From CAYUCE01 sp964443275 (GTDB lineage Bacteria > Bipolaricaulota > Bipolaricaulia > CAYUCE01): DNA of 9,387 nucleotides. The stretch is from NCBI GenBank assembly GCA_964443275.1, contig CAYUCE010000067.1, forward strand, positions 1 through 9,387, written 5' to 3'. Numbering within the stretch: position 1 is the stretch's first letter; the number at the start of each line of letters is the position of its first letter. Position numbers and translations under genes: made by a program. The notes under the pieces are model-generated. The model did no database searches. It was not told the origin of the DNA and worked only from the letters and a program-made list of their open reading frames with translations. Below are positions 1 to 6,767 of the stretch, piece after piece.

Positions 1-55
1 TTTGCTCTTGTTTAAGCACTCTATATTTTCCACCTTTTAAGCTTTCGTGGCTCAT
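1..55 (-). CDS. 5' end of a gene, possibly a third MttB-family methyltransferase (partial)
   Basis: An ATG at 55-53 opens a reading frame that runs off the left edge after 18 codons: MSHESLKGGKYRVLKQEQ. The start is well supported by a strong ribosome site, AGGAGG around 63-68, about 7 bases upstream. The short N-terminus, with a glycine pair, an aromatic residue and then a short polar stretch (GGKYRVL), resembles the beginnings of MttB-superfamily proteins, where such a segment precedes the first helix. With only 18 residues this is a resemblance, not an identification. The gene follows the glutamine synthetase homologue on the same strand, separated by a non-coding leader of about 290 bases, so it may have its own regulation. 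The presence of two other MttB genes in the window makes the guess more plausible. I am confident that a gene starts here and only moderately confident in the family. Confidence 0.6.
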   Translation of the reverse strand, partial: MSHESLKGGKYRVLKQEQ

Positions 56-163
56 GTACTTACCTCCTCTTCTCGAATGTCAAAGCAAGATTCAAAACCT
101 CTGCTCAAAATCTGTAGAGGAAGGCTTCAGCCTCCCATATTATTAGGGATACTACATATCTTG

Positions 164-178
164 TTGCATGCGATGCAA
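164..178. promoter_or_regulatory. TTGCAT-N3-ATGCAA palindrome, possible operator
   Basis: Perfect inverted repeat with 6-base half-sites (TTGCAT at 164-169, ATGCAA at 173-178) around a GCG centre. It lies about 110 bases upstream of the start codon at 55, a plausible place for a regulator-binding site. It also overlaps an alternative small hairpin at 172-185, so it could instead act in RNA. No binding protein can be assigned. Confidence 0.3.
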
Positions 179-187
179 AAGCATCAT

Positions 188-205
188 GGAACTCTAAAGA
201 GTTCC
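188..205 (-). repeat. Perfect 7-bp hairpin in the leader
   Basis: GGAACTC and GAGTTCC face each other across a 4-base A/T loop (TAAA on the plus strand). The stem is perfect and extends to 8 bp if the loop is only two bases. It sits in the non-coding leader before the gene that starts at 55. No T-run follows on the minus strand, so it is not a standard terminator. Confidence 0.45.
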
Positions 206-253
206 GCTACCAGTAAACAATTTGTATTTAATCCCCTCCAACGGTGGTTATTT

Positions 254-275
254 GCGGAAACCTTTAGGTTTCCGC
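254..275 (-). repeat. Perfect 9-bp hairpin downstream of the glutamine synthetase homologue
   Basis: GCGGAAACC and its exact complement GGTTTCCGC are separated by four bases (TAAA on the minus strand). The stem starts about 75 bases after the stop codon at 350-352. The sequence after it on the minus strand (AAATAACC) is not a T-run, so a normal Rho-independent terminator is unlikely. It may protect the 3' end of the upstream mRNA or form part of a leader RNA for the gene starting at 55. A second GGAAAC copy at 288-293 (minus strand) could compete for the same partner strand. Confidence 0.5.
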
Positions 276-349
276 CTTATCGGGGGTGTTTCCAATTTTA
301 TTCTTGCGTAAGGTTTTTAGCTTCCCTTTGTAGTTAATTTGCGCCTAGA

Positions 350-1774
350 TCAAATGTCATAATAGAGTATATGTTCGTAGGGATGCGGTCTGTCGTAAAA
401 CCGAGCTGCTTCACTCCTTTTGGTGTTAATCCAATTTTCTATTTGATGTTCGGTAAAAACTTTCCCCTTTAACAAGAATTGGTGATCTTTTTCCAGCTCG
501 TCCAGAGCTTCCTCTAGGGAACGCGGTGTGTGGGTTATTTTCTTTCTTTTTTCTTTAGGTAATTGGTAGACGTTTTTATCAATTGGCCCGTATTTTTCAG
601 GATCTAACTCGTTTTCTACTCCATCCAGACCGGCCATTAAAACGGCCGAGTAAGCAAGGTAGGGGTTGCAGGTAGCATCAATGGTACGAAGCTCTATCCT
701 TGCTTTGGAAGGTGACTGTATATAACCGGGAATTCTTATAGCACAAGTTCTATTGGCCCGGGAGAAAACCAGGTTTATCGGGGCATCCTGTCCGGGGACT
801 AGCCTCTTATATGAGTTGGTGCTGGGGTTGGTAAGAGCCATCAGGCTTTTACCGTGTTCTAAAATACCTCCAATATACCATAAAGCAATCTTGCTAAGCC
901 CACTGTATTCACTGCCCGAGAAAATATTCTTATCATTTTTGATCATATATTGGTGGATATGCATTCCATTCCCCGGATATTTGTAAAGCGGCTTGGGCAT
1001 GAAGGTGGCCGATTTCCCATATCGGTAGGCGAAAGTTTTTACGGTATGTTTGATAAATAAGGTATTATCAGCGGCCTCTACTAATTCAGTAGAGTCTATT
1101 TCGATTTCAGATTCCCCGGCTCCACCCATTTCGTGGTGGTGATACTTTACCGATACGCCTTCTCTTTCTAGGAAGGAGGAGATCCCGTTGCGTAAGTCCA
1201 TAAACTTATCTCCCGGTCTTGGGGCATGATAGCTGGTTTCAATATCCAGGTAATAACCTAAATCGTTTTCTTTTTCTGACCATCCGCCTTCCTCAGAGTG
1301 AATTTCAAAAAGTCCTTTGTTATGCGTGTATTCAAATCTACATCGGTCAAAAATGTAGAATTCAAATTCGGGGCTGAGCCAGCAGGAGTCGGCGACTCCA
1401 CTTTCCTTAAGGTACTGGACAGCTTTTTTCGCCGTCCTTCGTGGGTCTTGACCAGAGGGTTTCTTGTCCCCGTTTTTCCCTACCTCATAGATATCGCCGA
1501 TCATGCTGATTAAACTTCTTTGTGAAGTTTCCTCGACTTTTAGGGTTTTTATATCCGGGATAATGAGCATATCGCTATCTTGGACTTTTCGGTAACCGTA
1601 AGTGGAACCATCAAAACCTATTCCTTCCTCCATTAGTCGGGTATTAAATTTGGAAACAGGAATGGTTACATGTCGCCAGCGGCCTATTAAATCTACTACC
1701 TTAAAATCAATAAAATTTATATTCTGCTTATCTATAATTTCTTGTATTTTTTCAAACTCTTCCGGTGTCCTCAT
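350..1774 (-). CDS. Type I glutamine synthetase homologue with altered active-site residues
   Basis: A 474-residue protein of the type I glutamine synthetase (GlnA) superfamily, which joins ammonia or an amine to glutamate using ATP. It aligns by eye with E. coli GlnA over nearly its full length: beta-grasp FDGST (54-58), SPEFEF with metal ligands E136 and E138, HHHE (212-215) with E223, GMHIH with H272, NSYKRLVPG (320-328), NRT (341-343), ELR with E361 and R363, and Y403 at the place of the adenylylated tyrosine. The ATP and metal frame is kept. Several positions near the glutamate and ammonium sites differ: proline 267 where E. coli has N264, aspartate 330 at flap E327, and glutamate 221 at Q218. 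It may be a true but divergent synthetase or a gamma-glutamyl-amine ligase, so I give no symbol. The ribosome site is weak (AAGTGA). It lies downstream of the alcohol dehydrogenase, across the assembly gap. Confidence 0.88.
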   Translation of the reverse strand: MRTPEEFEKIQEIIDKQNINFIDFKVVDLIGRWRHVTIPVSKFNTRLMEEGIGFDGSTYGYRKVQDSDMLIIPDIKTLKVEETSQRSLISMIGDIYEVGKNGDKKPSGQDPRRTAKKAVQYLKESGVADSCWLSPEFEFYIFDRCRFEYTHNKGLFEIHSEEGGWSEKENDLGYYLDIETSYHAPRPGDKFMDLRNGISSFLEREGVSVKYHHHEMGGAGESEIEIDSTELVEAADNTLFIKHTVKTFAYRYGKSATFMPKPLYKYPGNGMHIHQYMIKNDKNIFSGSEYSGLSKIALWYIGGILEHGKSLMALTNPSTNSYKRLVPGQDAPINLVFSRANRTCAIRIPGYIQSPSKARIELRTIDATCNPYLAYSAVLMAGLDGVENELDPEKYGPIDKNVYQLPKEKRKKITHTPRSLEEALDELEKDHQFLLKGKVFTEHQIENWINTKRSEAARFYDRPHPYEHILYYDI

Positions 1775-1827
1775 TTCTTAATCACTTCAATTGATAGGGG
1801 TTACGTTGCGAGATACTAAGACGGGAC

Positions 1828-1927
1828 NNNNNNNNNNNNNNNNNNNNNNNNNNNNNNNNNNNNNNNNNNNNNNNNNNNNNNNNNNNNNNNNNNNNNNNNN
1901 NNNNNNNNNNNNNNNNNNNNNNNNNNN
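1828..1927. other. Assembly gap of exactly 100 N
   Basis: One hundred consecutive undetermined bases. This round length is the usual placeholder for a scaffold gap of unknown size. It cuts the 3' end of the iron-type alcohol dehydrogenase. That family normally continues about 85-90 residues beyond the last visible codon, so more than 100 bases are probably missing. The short unique stretch between the gap and the synthetase homologue (1775-1827) does not encode a recognisable dehydrogenase C-terminus in any minus-strand frame. Confidence 0.95.
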
Positions 1928-2814
1928 AACTGCAAAACTTTTGGCAGTAACAAAGCATTGGTCATCCCGTGGTTGGAATCGTAAAAACCGCTTACCTGAT
2001 GGGACATCGCGTGCACTAAACCTAACCCCACATGCTGCATGGCCGCTCCGGCAAGCAAGCTGGCCAGTGACATATCTCCCCGAGCCTTAAGGTCTTCACC
2101 ATCTTCTATTGCTCTATCTAAAGATTCCAATACCAAACAGATTGCTTCCACTGCTAAAAGGTCGGAAAGCCGGTTGGAACTGCTCGAAAAGTAAGCCTCT
2201 ATCCCATGACTTAGTGCATCTATTCCTGTCCAAAGGGTAAGCCCGGGCGGTAAGGTCAAAGTAAGCTCTGGATCCACCAAAGCCATGTGAGGGGACATGG
2301 CCGGGTGACCTATGGAGAGTTTTTGGTTGTTTTCCACATCCGAGATAACCGCCCAGTAGTTGACTTCACTGCCGGTTCCCGATGTAGTAGGAATAGCTAT
2401 CACCGGCAGGGAGAGCTTTTTTAGGTTATCTTGGTTTGCCAAACTGGTGATATCTTCGGTTTTATTAGCTAGGCAAAATCCGATAGCTTTAGCACAATCA
2501 AGAGCGCTACCTCCACCGATTCCAATTAGGCACTCCGGTTGAAAATCCGTAAATTCCCTGACCCCTTCAGCCACCGTTTCTAGGTGAGGGTTACTGACCA
2601 CGTCAACGAAATATTTTATCTCAGTCACAAAATCTTTGAGGGAGGAGTCCAGCCTATCTAACGCTGATGACATTTCACTGGCCACATTGGTCACCATTCC
2701 TATCCTCTTAAAATTGTTCCTCTTGATTTCGGAGACTACTTCCTTTGTCTTTCCTGGTCCGAAAACTACTTTGGTAGGTAAGACGAAGTCAAAATAGCCC
2801 AAGTTGGGACCCAT
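1928..2814 (-). CDS. Iron-type (group III) alcohol dehydrogenase, 3' end lost in the gap
   Basis: The first 295 residues of an iron-dependent alcohol dehydrogenase, a cytoplasmic NAD(P)-linked oxidoreductase interconverting an alcohol and an aldehyde or ketone. Visible motifs are the nucleotide-binding GGGSALDCAKA (100-110), PTTSGTGSEV (142-151), DPELTLTLPP (181-190) and the metal site. By comparison with E. coli FucO the ligands are D199 and H203 in TGIDALSH, H268 in GLGLVHAMSH and H282 in NHGMTNALLLP, so the catalytic set is complete. The remaining roughly 85-90 residues fall in the gap, and any stop codon read through the N-run is meaningless. The start is the first ATG after an intrinsic terminator, with a weak AAAGGG about 10 bases upstream. 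The substrate cannot be told. Nearby amine genes make an amino-alcohol or choline-derived compound conceivable, and GbsB of Bacillus subtilis is a precedent in this family. Confidence 0.9.
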
Positions 2815-2854
2815 TTACCAACAACCCTTTGCTTAATTTTTCAAATACAGAAAT

Positions 2855-2882
2855 AAAAAAGGAGCCGGTTTTACCCGACTCC
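2855..2882 (-). terminator. Rho-independent terminator of the importer operon
   Basis: On the minus strand GGAGTCGG (2882-2875) pairs with CCGGCTCC (2868-2861), giving an 8-bp stem with one G-U pair. The loop is GTAAAA and a run of six T follows at once (2860-2855). It lies about 50 bases after the stop of the last importer gene and before the alcohol dehydrogenase, so it separates the two transcription units. Confidence 0.88.
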
Positions 2883-2929
2883 CCTTTATCGGATTTCAAT
2901 AGGAGAAGTCCCATCACTTAGAATCCAAT

Positions 2930-3874
2930 CTATTCAACTAGCCCACACTTTACTAAGAACTCGTGAGCCGCTTCGTCGGCGTCCATCTTCTCGATATCTA
3001 CTTTGGCGTTTAGTTCTTGCCAAATGGATTGATCAACTGGCTTACCCGGGTATGGTTCACCTTTGCCCGGGAAACAGGCTACAAGTTCGTTAAGAGCTTT
3101 GCCAACTCCGGGAAATTCCTCCAATAGGCTTTCTTTGGCATATGGAGCTAAGTCATAGGGTGGGAAGAAGCCCTTGTCATCGTTAAGAACTACCCAGCCG
3201 TGTTCGGCGATCGCAGCATCTGTACCAAATACCATAGCCACCTCAACCTGCTTGTTGGCCAAGGCCTGTAAAGAACCTCCAGGGGCAGTGACCATTAAAG
3301 AGCCTTCATCAATTTCGAATCCGTAAGTTTCCTCAAGGGCTGGCAAACCGTCCGGCCGCTTGGAGAATTCGATGTCGATAAAGGTTTTAATTTTTCCCTC
3401 TTTTTGGTTGTATAGGTCGGCCAGATCGGAGAGGTTTTCTAAACCGTTCTCTTCGGCAAATTCTGGCCAAACAGCCAGAGCGTAGGTGTTGTTATTCCAC
3501 ATCGGTTTTAGCCACACAAAGTCGTTTTCTAAATAATCTGTTCCTCGGACCAAGCCGTAGAGTTCTTCGTTTTTCATCCACGGTTTCAGCTCTCGACCTA
3601 AGTGTACCATCCAAGCTGTTCCGGTATAGTCCGCAGCCACATCTATGTCTTCGGTTACCATCCCCTGCCTGAGTACCATTGAAGATAGATCGGATTTCAA
3701 TGAGACTTTGTATCCTTTAGCTTCCAGCGCCTGTTTCATAAGCTCTCCCAAGATGTATTGCTCGGTAAAGTTTTTGTTACCTACCACTATGGTTTTTTGC
3801 TGTGCTACTAAACCAGCTCCGGCCAAAGCGAAAACCATTGCCGCAATCAGTAATAATACGCTAATCTTTCTCAT
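2930..3874 (-). CDS. Quaternary-amine ABC importer, substrate-binding protein (OsmF/OpuCC type)
   Basis: A 314-residue secreted solute-binding protein of the OpuAC/OsmF family, which captures glycine betaine, choline or related compounds and delivers them to the permeases. Residues 1-24 form a signal peptide (MRK, hydrophobic core, then ...GLVA before QQ) with no lipobox cysteine, so it should be periplasmic or released rather than lipid-anchored. The mature part starts with TIVVGNKNFTEQYILGEL (28-45), the family hallmark, and has the conserved DYTGT (82-86), RPDG (173-176) and a C-terminal FFPPYDLAPY segment (237-246) like E. coli YehZ/OsmF. A strong AGGAGGT ribosome site lies 5 bases before the ATG. 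It is the last gene of the operon and the canonical binding protein of the pair. It ends with TAG, followed in frame by TAA four codons later. The exact ligand is not determined. Confidence 0.9.
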   Translation of the reverse strand: MRKISVLLLIAAMVFALAGAGLVAQQKTIVVGNKNFTEQYILGELMKQALEAKGYKVSLKSDLSSMVLRQGMVTEDIDVAADYTGTAWMVHLGRELKPWMKNEELYGLVRGTDYLENDFVWLKPMWNNNTYALAVWPEFAEENGLENLSDLADLYNQKEGKIKTFIDIEFSKRPDGLPALEETYGFEIDEGSLMVTAPGGSLQALANKQVEVAMVFGTDAAIAEHGWVVLNDDKGFFPPYDLAPYAKESLLEEFPGVGKALNELVACFPGKGEPYPGKPVDQSIWQELNAKVDIEKMDADEAAHEFLVKCGLVE

Positions 3875-3979
3875 TTTTACCTCCTCTAGTAAAAAAGGCT
3901 AATGGTATGGTATCTCGAGAAACTATTTTTCTTTATAGGACCACCTCCCGATAATAAATCCGTTCCCTTTGCTCTTACT
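3875..3979 (-). other. Intercistronic region between the two binding-protein genes
   Basis: A gap of 105 bases in an operon otherwise built of overlapping genes. It holds the strong ribosome site of the downstream gene (AGGAGG around 3880-3885), a second AGGAGG-like stretch (GGGAGGTGG around 3943-3951) with no reading frame behind it, and a TCTCGAGA palindrome near 3915. I see no terminator and no consensus promoter. It could allow separate tuning of the last binding protein. Confidence 0.4.
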
Positions 3980-4885
3980 TTATTCAACATCGATTAATGC
4001 TTTTTCCTTCAAATAGTTATAAGCTGCCTCTTCTGAGGATTGCCCGTTGTAAACCGCCAGGTTTAATTTAGTCATCTCTTGATTTGAGGGACTCTTTTCG
4101 AGCAAAGGATCTATTAAATCCAAGATGTTGGGAAATTGCTTTATTGTCTCTTCATGTAGCGCGATTCCTAGATGATAGTAGATGAGTGCGTTTTTGTCGT
4201 CCATAAGCTTCATCACTTTAGACTTATCAGCCAGTGGATCAGTAAAGATGGCAGCATTAACATCTACCTGGCCTGTAAATAACATAGCAAAGCCTCCTCC
4301 TGAGGAAACCCTTCTTAGGTTCCTTTGCTGAAGGGAAAAGCCATAAACATTTTTTACCAGGTTGTAGCAATCTGGGCGGAAGAAAAATTCATCATCCATG
4401 CCCATTTTGATCTTTCGGGGATTTTCATTCACATACTCAGCTAGGTCAGAAATGGTATTTAGATTTAGTTCTTCAGCTCTATTTTGCTTCATGAATAGGG
4501 CATACCCTCTTGTCAAGTTGGACTGCTTGGTCCACACGATTCTCTCTTCTCCATCCATTTCTTTTACCTTTTTATAGAGTTTCTCTGACGATGGGATCTC
4601 AGCCCGCAGGAATTTAAGAAACCAAGCGACCGCAGGATCTTCCCAGATAAGATGCACATTCCTGTCAGATAGCCTGCGATGTAAAGTTGTGTGGCTTAGA
4701 CTAATCTCATAGGCAACTTCAAAGCCTTTTTCCTCCAGGTAGATTCCAAGAATTCTGCCTAGAATCTGTTGCTGATGAGCATCAGTAGTACCAATAACTA
4801 GAGATTTTTCGGAAGCTGCGAAGGTAACCCCAACAGCGGTAATTAAAAAGGCAATTATTAAAAGGAATTTCGGTAATTTGTCCAT
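3980..4885 (-). CDS. Divergent second substrate-binding protein of the importer
   Basis: A 301-residue protein distantly related to the OpuAC/OsmF binding proteins and to its neighbour at 2930-3874. I chose the ATG at 4885-4883 because it overlaps the permease stop codon by one base (TAATG) and opens a clean signal peptide (MDKLPKFLLIIAFLITAVGVTFA, no lipobox cysteine). An upstream in-frame ATG at 4924 would add 13 polar residues before it. The mature protein begins LVIGTTDAHQQQILGRIL (29-46), keeping the family fold signature. Where the typical protein has DYTGT, this one has WEDPAVA (81-87), and RPDG is RPDC (170-173). The C-terminal half still follows the family (SGGGFAMLFTGQVDVNAAIF, then HLGIALHEETIKQFPNI). 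It may bind a different ligand, act as an accessory or regulatory subunit, or be decaying. It is uninterrupted. Confidence 0.8.
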   Translation of the reverse strand: MDKLPKFLLIIAFLITAVGVTFAASEKSLVIGTTDAHQQQILGRILGIYLEEKGFEVAYEISLSHTTLHRRLSDRNVHLIWEDPAVAWFLKFLRAEIPSSEKLYKKVKEMDGEERIVWTKQSNLTRGYALFMKQNRAEELNLNTISDLAEYVNENPRKIKMGMDDEFFFRPDCYNLVKNVYGFSLQQRNLRRVSSGGGFAMLFTGQVDVNAAIFTDPLADKSKVMKLMDDKNALIYYHLGIALHEETIKQFPNILDLIDPLLEKSPSNQEMTKLNLAVYNGQSSEEAAYNYLKEKALIDVE

Positions 4886-5625
4886 TATTGTTCCCGTACC
4901 TGCAACCCTCGTGGGGTCATCCAATTTTCCACACCCCCCAGAATGGTATCCAAGATGACTGCTAATGCAGCAGTGGGTGCTGCTCCCTGAAGGGTAACCA
5001 GATGCACACCGTTTAGGAGACCGGAAAGAATGATCAATCCTAAGCCACTGGCACCGATAAGAGCAGCTAGGGTGGCGGTTCCCACGTTTATTACCGTGGA
5101 AGTGCGAATTCCGGCCATAATTACCGGTCGGGCAAGTGGCAATTCTATCTTCCTTGCGATCTGCATTCGGGACATACCCATCCCCTTAGCTGATTCGATT
5201 ATAGCTGGGTCAATGTCGTTAATTCCAGCGTAGGAATTTCGTAGGACAGGCATTAAAGCATATATAGCAAGAGCTACAATGGCCGGACCGAACCCAAACC
5301 CGGTTAATCCTAAAGCTACGAATATGGGAGCCATTATGGCCAGCACGGCCAGGCTGGGTATACTCTGACCTATATTGGCCGCTCCAACAACTACAGGGGC
5401 TAGTTTTCTAAGTTTAGGGCGAGTAATTAGTATTCCTAAAGGTACCCCTACTCCGATGGAAATTAATTCTGATATTCCGACCATCTTTAGGTGAGTCCAG
5501 GTTTCTTCCAGGATTTCCATATAGGTAAACGGAGGCATGAATTTTATCTTTTCCATGTTGGTAATCCAAATAGTCAACCCAATAAAAGTACCCAACAATA
5601 CGATCAGTGTTATACGCTTTCTCAC
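4885..5625 (-). CDS. Quaternary-amine ABC importer, permease (OpuCD/YehY type)
   Basis: A 246-residue inner-membrane permease of the BPD_transp_1 family that forms half of the transport channel. An N-terminal membrane segment (5-22) is followed by about five more hydrophobic stretches. The EAA-loop, which docks on the ATPase, is visible at 144-167 (ESAKGMGMSRMQIARKIELP), followed by ARPVIMAGI. IGQSIPSLAVLAIM (85-98) is typical of osmoprotectant permeases. The start is GTG: GTGA at 5625-5622 overlaps the TGA of the ATPase gene, with GGAGG 9 bases upstream, indicating translational coupling. The 3' end overlaps the next gene by one base. It is related to the other permease in the operon but has an extra N-terminal segment, so the channel is probably a heterodimer. 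Substrate class is inferred from family and context. Confidence 0.9.
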   Translation of the reverse strand: MRKRITLIVLLGTFIGLTIWITNMEKIKFMPPFTYMEILEETWTHLKMVGISELISIGVGVPLGILITRPKLRKLAPVVVGAANIGQSIPSLAVLAIMAPIFVALGLTGFGFGPAIVALAIYALMPVLRNSYAGINDIDPAIIESAKGMGMSRMQIARKIELPLARPVIMAGIRTSTVINVGTATLAALIGASGLGLIILSGLLNGVHLVTLQGAAPTAALAVILDTILGGVENWMTPRGLQVREQ

Positions 5626-6767
5626 TTCTTGCTGCCTCCTTTGGGTGGTTCTCCCCCTCTTTCTGTATAGGTTTCACCGATAAGCACTTGAAGGTCGTTA
5701 AAGGTTACGATCCCCTGCAGAATTCCTTTTTTATCAATTACCGGTAGATTGGCCGCGTCTCTACGCAGCATGATAGATAGAGCGTCAGCCAGGGTTGTGC
5801 CCACTTCGGCGAAACCGGCGTCGGCGTCCATCACGTCCCTTACTTTTTCTCCCTCTTTAAGCTCTAGGTCGGGGAGATTTACCCATCCTTCGAATTTGTT
5901 ATTATCATCTACCACCAATAAGTATTTAATGTCTGCTCTTTCCATATGTTCCCGTAAATCTTCTATGTCTGCATCTATATTTACAGTGGTCGGTGATTTG
6001 TGCATTGCATCTTCTACCCGCATTAAGCGGAGGCTCTTTAGTGTTCTGTCCGTGCCTACAAAATCTCGTACAAACTGGTTTTTTGGATTGGAAAGAAGTT
6101 CGGCAGGGGGAGAATATTGAATTAACTTGCCCCCTTTAAGAAGAGCGATCATATCACCCATTTTTATGGCTTCGTTGATGTCGTGAGTGACAAAGACAAT
6201 CGTTTTCTTAATCTCTTCTTGAATTTTCAAAAATTCATCCTGCAGCCTGTCTCTGGTAATAGGATCTATGGCTCCAAAAGGTTCATCCATCAGCATAATA
6301 GGAGGATCGGCTCCCAGTGACCTGGCTACACCCACCCTTTGCCTTTGCCCGCCGGAAAGCTCGCTGGGATACTTATCCAGAAATTCGGGTGGATCCATCC
6401 CCATAAGCTCCAATAATTCCTTAGCGCGTTCCATTCGCTTCTCTTTTGACCATCCTTTTAAGGCTGGTACGGTAGCGATATTCTCTGCTACCGTCATGTG
6501 AGGGAACAACCCAATCTCCTGAATTGCATATCCTATGTCTTTACGCAGATCATTTTCGTCCAGTTCCTGGTTATCGACACCATCGATATATATCTTGCCT
6601 TCAGAAATAGGAATCAGCCGGTTGACCATTTTCATAGTAGTTGTCTTTCCACAACCCGAAGGGCCCAAGAGGACACAAAGCTCGCCCTCTCCTATTTCTA
6701 AACTTACATTATTTACCGCTTCCGTACCGTCAGGATAGATTTTGGTAACACCTTCCAGAGTTATCAT
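5622..6767 (-). CDS. Quaternary-amine ABC importer, ATP-binding subunit with tandem CBS domains (OpuCA/ProV/YehX type)
   Basis: A 381-residue cytoplasmic ATPase that powers uptake. Walker A is GPSGCGKT (35-42), the Q-loop glutamine is Q83, the signature is LSGGQ (137-141), Walker B is IMLMDEP (157-163) and the switch histidine is H195 in VTHD. Residues 250 to about 365 form two CBS repeats, ending in GILQGIVTFNDLQVLIG. Such CBS modules in osmoprotectant ATPases respond to ionic strength (OpuA) or cyclic-di-AMP (OpuCA), so activity may be gated by osmotic state here too; this is from family knowledge. The tail is short, glycine- and lysine-rich. The ATG overlaps the stop of the upstream permease (ATGA) with GGAGG 4 bases before it, and its own stop overlaps the next permease start (GTGA). 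These overlaps show one polycistronic message. No catalytic residue is missing. Confidence 0.95.
   Translation of the reverse strand: MITLEGVTKIYPDGTEAVNNVSLEIGEGELCVLLGPSGCGKTTTMKMVNRLIPISEGKIYIDGVDNQELDENDLRKDIGYAIQEIGLFPHMTVAENIATVPALKGWSKEKRMERAKELLELMGMDPPEFLDKYPSELSGGQRQRVGVARSLGADPPIMLMDEPFGAIDPITRDRLQDEFLKIQEEIKKTIVFVTHDINEAIKMGDMIALLKGGKLIQYSPPAELLSNPKNQFVRDFVGTDRTLKSLRLMRVEDAMHKSPTTVNIDADIEDLREHMERADIKYLLVVDDNNKFEGWVNLPDLELKEGEKVRDVMDADAGFAEVGTTLADALSIMLRRDAANLPVIDKKGILQGIVTFNDLQVLIGETYTERGGEPPKGGSKK

Larger units (their letters stand above)
56..349 (-). promoter_or_regulatory. Structured intergenic leader between the glutamine synthetase homologue and the next gene
   Basis: This 294-base stretch has no convincing gene. 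On the minus strand it carries successive inverted repeats: a perfect 9-bp stem with a 4-base loop (254-275), a 7-bp stem with a 4-base loop (188-205), a TTGCAT/ATGCAA palindrome (164-178) overlapping an alternative GATGC/GCATC hairpin (172-185), and a small AGGCT/AGCCT hairpin (121-132). None is followed by a proper T-run on the minus strand, so none is a classic intrinsic terminator. The region could be the end of the upstream transcript plus a promoter and 5' leader, possibly an RNA regulatory element, for the gene starting at 55. No consensus promoter was found in it. Which part is transcribed cannot be decided from sequence alone. Confidence 0.5.

Noticed and set aside
78..83. Perfect TTGACA on the minus strand just before the start at 55
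   Set aside because: A -10 box at normal spacing would fall at the start codon, and no TATAAT-like sequence is there.
254..275. Hairpin as a Rho-independent terminator of the synthetase gene
   Set aside because: The stem is perfect but no T-run follows on either strand, so it is listed only as a hairpin.
47..337. Plus-strand open frame of 96 codons at the left edge
   Set aside because: It has no ribosome site, lies across several inverted repeats and the start of a well-supported minus-strand gene, and its protein has no recognisable pattern.
1816..1827. Apparent C-terminus (VPS and stop) of the alcohol dehydrogenase after the gap
   Set aside because: The frame across a placeholder gap is arbitrary and the resulting protein would be about 50 residues short of the family length with no family-like tail.
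1791..2090. Plus-strand frame running through the N-run
   Set aside because: It exists only because the undetermined bases carry no stop codon, and it is antisense to the alcohol dehydrogenase.
3875..3979. Separate promoter for the last binding-protein gene (TATAAA around 3933-3938)
   Set aside because: The hexamer at the matching -35 position (GATTTA) is too far from consensus to support a promoter call.
4886..4924. Upstream ATG giving a 314-residue form of the divergent binding protein
   Set aside because: It would put 13 polar residues in front of a clean signal peptide, overlaps the permease gene and has no ribosome site. The ATG coupled to the permease stop is better.
5414..5677. Minus-strand frame of 87 codons across the ATPase-permease junction
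   Set aside because: It is a shadow in another frame of two clearly identified overlapping genes.
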